DNA of 64,000 nt from Boswellia sacra (Eukaryota; Streptophyta; Magnoliopsida; Sapindales; Burseraceae): assembly GCA_013180625.2 (NCBI GenBank), contig SNVD02006194.1, positions 124,001-188,000 of the forward strand, given 5' to 3'. Position numbers and translations under genes: made by a program. The notes under the pieces were generated by a model. The model worked only from the letters and a program-made list of their open reading frames with translations. It did no database searches and was not told where the DNA came from. Position 1 is the stretch's first letter. Each line of letters opens with the position of its first letter. Of the stretch, positions 60,601 through 64,000 are shown in pieces.

Positions 60601-60700
60601 TAGGTCCTTTTTCTACTAGTGAAGGTTAGAAACGTGCATATCTTGGAGAAGAACAAACTCAATCGCATTATCGGTAATATCTCTCCTTTTCTCCTCTTCA

Positions 60701-61255
60701 ATGGATGCCGATATCTTTCTATCGAACCTTTGTAAATATTTCCCTTCACTTCCTCAAAATGCTGTGTTTAAAATTTATAAAGTACGGATGACTAGACTTT
60801 GGGTGTTGATGCTCCTAAATGTGCTTGTGGATATCCGATGGCTTATCGAAGCCAAGGTAAGATTGTCCAGTGAGCCTGATATTAATCTTGCAAAATACAT
60901 GCCTGGTCTAGGAAAGAGCTACTACGCCAAGAGGCGAAGAGCGAAGAAGTTACAAGTATATTATAAATGTGCTAGATGGAATTGTAACCAGACTTATTGT
61001 TCATTAGGTTTTGTGTCCAGAAATAGAGAAGATAAACTGTCATTTATTAAGAATGGCCTGAGTAATGAGTTGCTGGATAATGTTTTATTAACTCTTGAGT
61101 CACATTCTTGTGGATTTGTTCAGCGTGAATTGCTTAATCTATGGACACAATTTCGTGATGAATTGCAGTGTTATAGTCTAGGGAATCTGACTAAAAACGA
61201 CCCTGTTTGCCAGTTTATAAGAAAACTGGATGGGAAGCAAATCCCCGACTCATAG
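60701..61255 (+). CDS. Hypothetical protein, 184 codons, possible pseudogene
   Basis: The open frame starts MDADIFLSNLCKYFPSLPQN and ends LDGKQIPDS with TAG. It is rich in Cys/His/Arg in the middle (YYAKRRRAKK, CARWNCNQTYC). The +1 frame at 60,808-60,855 reads APKCACGYPMAYRSQG, a CxCG pattern like GRF-type zinc fingers, so the listed frame may have suffered a one-base shift with later compensation. It begins only about 80 nt after the CACTA element. I do not recognise the family. It may be a host gene fragment or part of a repeat. Confidence 0.35.
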   Translation: MDADIFLSNLCKYFPSLPQNAVFKIYKVRMTRLWVLMLLNVLVDIRWLIEAKVRLSSEPDINLAKYMPGLGKSYYAKRRRAKKLQVYYKCARWNCNQTYCSLGFVSRNREDKLSFIKNGLSNELLDNVLLTLESHSCGFVQRELLNLWTQFRDELQCYSLGNLTKNDPVCQFIRKLDGKQIPDS

Positions 61256-61810
61256 AAGGCGTTTCAGCCGTTACTGGACGTAAAACCAGAGGAAGATGTG
61301 AGCCACAATCACAACTACTTGTATATTTGAATGTGTGTTGTTGTTGTCAATTTTTTTTTCTTGTTTCATTTGATCTGATTATCAATGTTGTTTTTGTGTT
61401 ATTGTTGTTTGTTGATTTTTTTTGTTTTAATTTCAAGTTTTCTTTTTGACAAACCATATGACTACCCTATGACATAAGTACACGCGGGAGACTGTTGACC
61501 CAGGTATGGCAACCCAAGAGGGGGGGTGAATTAGGTTTTTATTTATCAATATAGATTTAGAAAACTTTTCTTGAAAGATCAAAATTATTTAACTCTTTCT
61601 TTGAGAATAAAGGTGAAGAAGATGAAAATAGAATACAATCAAGAGAATAGAAATAAAGAACAATCACAAGTGCAAGTTAATGTAAAGAGATAGGGATAGA
61701 GAGAGTGCAAACTCAATTTACGTGGTTCGGCAAACCTTGCCTACGTCCACGGGCTCCTAGCTCCAAGAGCTAAGCTTTCCACTAAGTTGTAGAATCTTTA
61801 CAACTTGCTT
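61256..61810. other. Sequence with a repeat-element leader, no gene seen
   Basis: At 61,500-61,760, phrases such as ggcaacccaagagggggg and acgtggttcggcaaacc recur widely in plant repeats. Assignment to a named family is not possible here. Confidence 0.4.
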
Positions 61811-62005
61811 GATGAACAACCTCACCAAGACTTTTTCTTCCAACTCTTGATAACACCACACCAAGAGTTCTTCTTGATGAACAACCTCACCAAGGCAACT
61901 TCCTTCAACTCTTGATAACACCACACCAAGAGTTCTTCTTGATGAACAACCTCACCAAGGCAACTTTCTTCAACCCTTGATAACACACAACAAGAGTTCT
62001 CTCAA
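61811..62005. repeat. 65-bp tandem repeat, three copies
   Basis: gatgaacaacctcaccaag begins units at 61,811, 61,876 and 61,941. Units 1 and 2 are nearly identical and unit 3 is slightly diverged. Each ends with a caagagttctt phrase. Confidence 0.92.
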
Positions 62006-62254
62006 GGATAACTATTATCCTTTACAAGAATATCTCACTCTCACCACAATATAAGAACAAAGATAATTTTTACAACAAAAGTATAACTCTCTTCAAAGAG
62101 TAGATAAAGAATATAAAAGCTCTCTAAACTTGATATTTCTATTTTTTTTTTTTGCTTGATAGATGCTTCTCTTCATTTGCTGAATGCATGAGAGAAGGGC
62201 TCCTTTTATAGGCAAATAGGATGAACTTAATTAAGTGAAGAGACCATCTCTAAA

Positions 62255-63010
62255 TTTTCTGCCCACCATAAAAACCGTAATCTTGTGTGCCATTTTTGTC
62301 AATGTTCTGTTTGAAATTTGAAAATCTAAAAAACATAAAAGATCTTTACATTTGAATAAGCTTTCCAACGCATCAATAATCAAGTCATTTGGATATCTGT
62401 AGCTCAAGATATGGCTAAAACACCATTCGGTGCTCATGTGACTTGATTTTTCTTCCTTGTGTCAGTCCATCGAATTAAATGATAATTCTGTCAGCATTTC
62501 GTTTGAAATTTGAATTTCTTTAAAACATAAAAGATCTGAATATTTGAATAATATTTCCAAAACATTAAGAATCAAAGAATTTGGATATCTCTATCTTAAG
62601 ATATGGCCAAAACACCATTTGGTGCTCATGTGAGTTGATTTTTCTTCCTTGTGTCAGTCCACCGAATTGTATGTCAATTATGTCAGCCCTCCATTTGAAA
62701 TTTGAATTTCTTCAACACATATGAAATGTGCCTCATTATGTCCTCTTTCCAATGCCGTAAGAAGCAAGTCATTTTTTATTTTTCTAGCTCAATTTATGTC
62801 CAAAAGAGTATTCAGTGCTCATGTCAGCTGCTTCCATTTGTCTTTCAAATTGCATGATGATTTGGATAATCTTATACTTGAAATTTAAATTTCTTTAAAA
62901 CATATGAAATGTTATAAATTGAGCAAGCTTTCCAAAGGCTCAAGAATCACATCATTTGGACATCTGTAGAGAAATATATGACTAATTGATTGAACATTAC
63001 TCATGTGTCA
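62255..63010. repeat. ~193-bp tandem repeat, about 3.7 copies
   Basis: The phrase ggtgctcatgtg recurs at 62,429 and 62,621, with a diverged copy at 62,814 and a weaker one near 62,996. Each unit also has 'tttgaaatttgaatttctt' and a 'ttccaa..gcatcaa' phrase. Copies are 70-90% alike by eye. Unrelated in sequence to the 193-bp repeat at the window start. Confidence 0.85.
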
Positions 63011-63224
63011 CATTTCTTGAATCAAACCTTGTTCTTAAACTTTGGTGCCTTTAACATGTAGTCTTCTCCTTAGATTCAACACTTCATTTTAATAAGCCTC
63101 TTCTTGATTTTACAATTATTTCAATGATATTACTCTTGCACATAAATAAACATGTTAGTAAATCACAATGAATTAATGTGTATTGTTATCATCAAAATTA
63201 TCATGTAGCCTTAGGGCTAACAGA

Positions 63225-63425
63225 GACAAGTGTGGAGGTTTTGTCAACCTCCGCCGAAAGTGTATCTCCATTTTTAATGCTTCACGTGGGAGACAAGTGT
63301 GGAGGTTTTGTCAACCTCCGCCGAAAGTATATCTCCATTTTTCATGTTTCACGTGGGAGACAAGTGTGTCGGTTTTGTCAAACCTCATCGAAAGCATATC
63401 TAATTTTTTCAAATCTTGGGGCGAT
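63225..63425 (+). repeat. 67-bp tandem repeats in the LOG upstream region
   Basis: Units start gacaagtgtg at 63,225, 63,292 and 63,359. Each contains an inverted repeat, GGAGGTTTTGTCAACCTCC, and (units 1 and 2) CACGTG at 63,283-63,288 and 63,350-63,355, the G-box core of plant bZIP/bHLH sites. Unit 3 is degraded. They lie 180-380 nt upstream of the LOG ATG and could affect its expression. Confidence 0.85.
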
Positions 63426-63484
63426 AAATCTGCATCGAGCAACCCCCACCGAAACTATGTCCCCATGTGTCAAATTTGAGAGTT

Positions 63485-63607
63485 TTACATGTGTATATAT
63501 CCATTCTCCATATTTTCAAATGTCATTATTATAACCTCTCTTGCACTTGGAAAGCATATTACCTAACGTATATCATTGTCTTACACAAGGTTAGAGCACT
63601 TGTAGAA
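63485..63607 (+). promoter_or_regulatory. Candidate LOG core promoter and 5' leader
   Basis: A TATA-like gtgtatatat at 63,491-63,500 lies about 110 nt before the ATG. The stretch after it has no upstream ATG in frame. Confidence 0.4.
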
Positions 63608-64000
63608 ATGGAGAAAACACCAATTCGGCGATTCCAAAATATATGCGTATTTTGTGGATCGCAATTTGGTAAAGATGGAGAGTTTACAACAGCAGCTCTT
63701 GATCTTGGTAGGATATTAGCTGCGAGGGGTATTCATTTGATTTATGGAGGGGGTAGTCTTGGGTTAATGGGGTGTGTGTCGACAGCTGCATCCTTGGGAG
63801 GAAGTAAAGTTCTCGGCATTATCCCTAAACCATTAGCTGTGCGAGATATCATAGGCAACACAATGGGGGAAGAGTTACAGGTCTCTAGCATGCATGAGCG
63901 TATTGCACATATGGTCATTAAATCTGATGCATTTATAGCTTTGCCCGGTGGTTATGGTACATTAGAGGAGATATTTCAAATCACCTCTTGGGCACAGCTA
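63608..64000 (+). CDS. LOG: Cytokinin riboside 5'-monophosphate phosphoribohydrolase LOG family, 5' part
   Basis: LOG enzymes release active cytokinin bases from their ribotides. The frame runs uninterrupted for 131 codons to the window edge, starting MEKTPIRRFQNICVFCGSQF. It contains YGGGSLGLMG and PGGYGTLEEIFQ, the nucleotide/phosphoribose-binding signatures of the family. Family proteins are usually about 210-230 aa, so roughly 60% is visible. Plant LOG genes are normally split by several introns, but none interrupts this part. This suggests a retrocopy or an intron-poor lineage. No stop or frameshift occurs, so it may be functional. The start is the first ATG in frame, in good family position. 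Confidence 0.9.
   Translation, partial: MEKTPIRRFQNICVFCGSQFGKDGEFTTAALDLGRILAARGIHLIYGGGSLGLMGCVSTAASLGGSKVLGIIPKPLAVRDIIGNTMGEELQVSSMHERIAHMVIKSDAFIALPGGYGTLEEIFQITSWAQL

Larger units (their letters stand above)
55663..60621. mobile_element. CACTA (CMC/EnSpm) element, 4.96 kb, with captured gene fragments
   Basis: The left end CACTAGAAGAAAAAAGG and the reversed right end CACTAGTAGAAAAAGG are CACTA termini. AAG flanks both sides (55,660-55,662 and 60,622-60,624), the 3-bp duplication of this superfamily. Subterminal palindromes occupy 55,690-55,850 and 60,335-60,600. I find no TNPD/TNP2 transposase, so it is non-autonomous. The internal sequence includes an Enhancer-of-polycomb-like fragment and a plant 5'UTR-like leader (56,290-56,530). 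It inserted into the Ty3 element. Confidence 0.92.

Overview
The window is nuclear DNA from a flowering plant, most likely a eudicot. It is AT-rich, its genes are split by many introns, and it contains a plant-type TAF1 gene, a cytokinin-activating LOG gene, and Mutator, CACTA, hAT and Ty3/Athila-Tat-like transposable elements. I cannot name the species from the sequence alone.

Layout. (1) 1-620: end of a Mutator-like element (MULE) built on 193-bp tandem repeats. (2) 1.6-21.7 kb, minus strand: a complete 21-exon TAF1 gene (TFIID subunit 1, HAF1/HAF2 type). Every exon phase closes into 1942 codons, and one intron is of the GC-AG class. Its introns hold a MITE, tRNA-like SINE heads, local duplications and a decayed copy of exon 5. 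(3) 23-29.4 kb and 29,850-39,196: two related MULEs. The second has a clear 9-bp target-site duplication. Both carry Ulp1-type (C48) protease remnants and captured host exons: a CML48/49/50-like EF-hand exon in the first and a CUE-domain protein gene in the second. Both also contain dense arrays of a near-perfect palindrome, GCACGACCnGGTCGTGC. A solo LTR sits inside one array. (4) 41.5-51 kb: a third MULE, carrying a degenerate DUF1985/Ulp1 gene on plus and a degenerate MuDR transposase on minus. Its Ulp1 domain is interrupted by a hAT-like element that itself holds another MULE. (5) 50,983-55,662: a Ty3-type LTR element with a 5' LTR, primer-binding site, broken gag, aspartic protease and only the first part of reverse transcriptase. 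(6) 55,663-60,621: a CACTA element with AAG target duplication, palindromic subterminal repeats and captured Enhancer-of-polycomb-like exons, inserted into the Ty3 remains. (7) 60.6-63.5 kb: an unrecognised ORF and three tandem-repeat blocks. (8) 63,608 to the end: the 5' part of a LOG gene, uninterrupted by introns as far as it is visible.

Only TAF1 and LOG look like functional host genes. Everything between them is nested, mostly decayed transposon sequence. The most unusual signal is that several transposon families here each carry their own array of short palindromes (three different motifs), placed like the transposase-binding subterminal repeats of CACTA elements. In the Ulp1-MULEs the arrays lie far inside the element, next to protease gene remnants.
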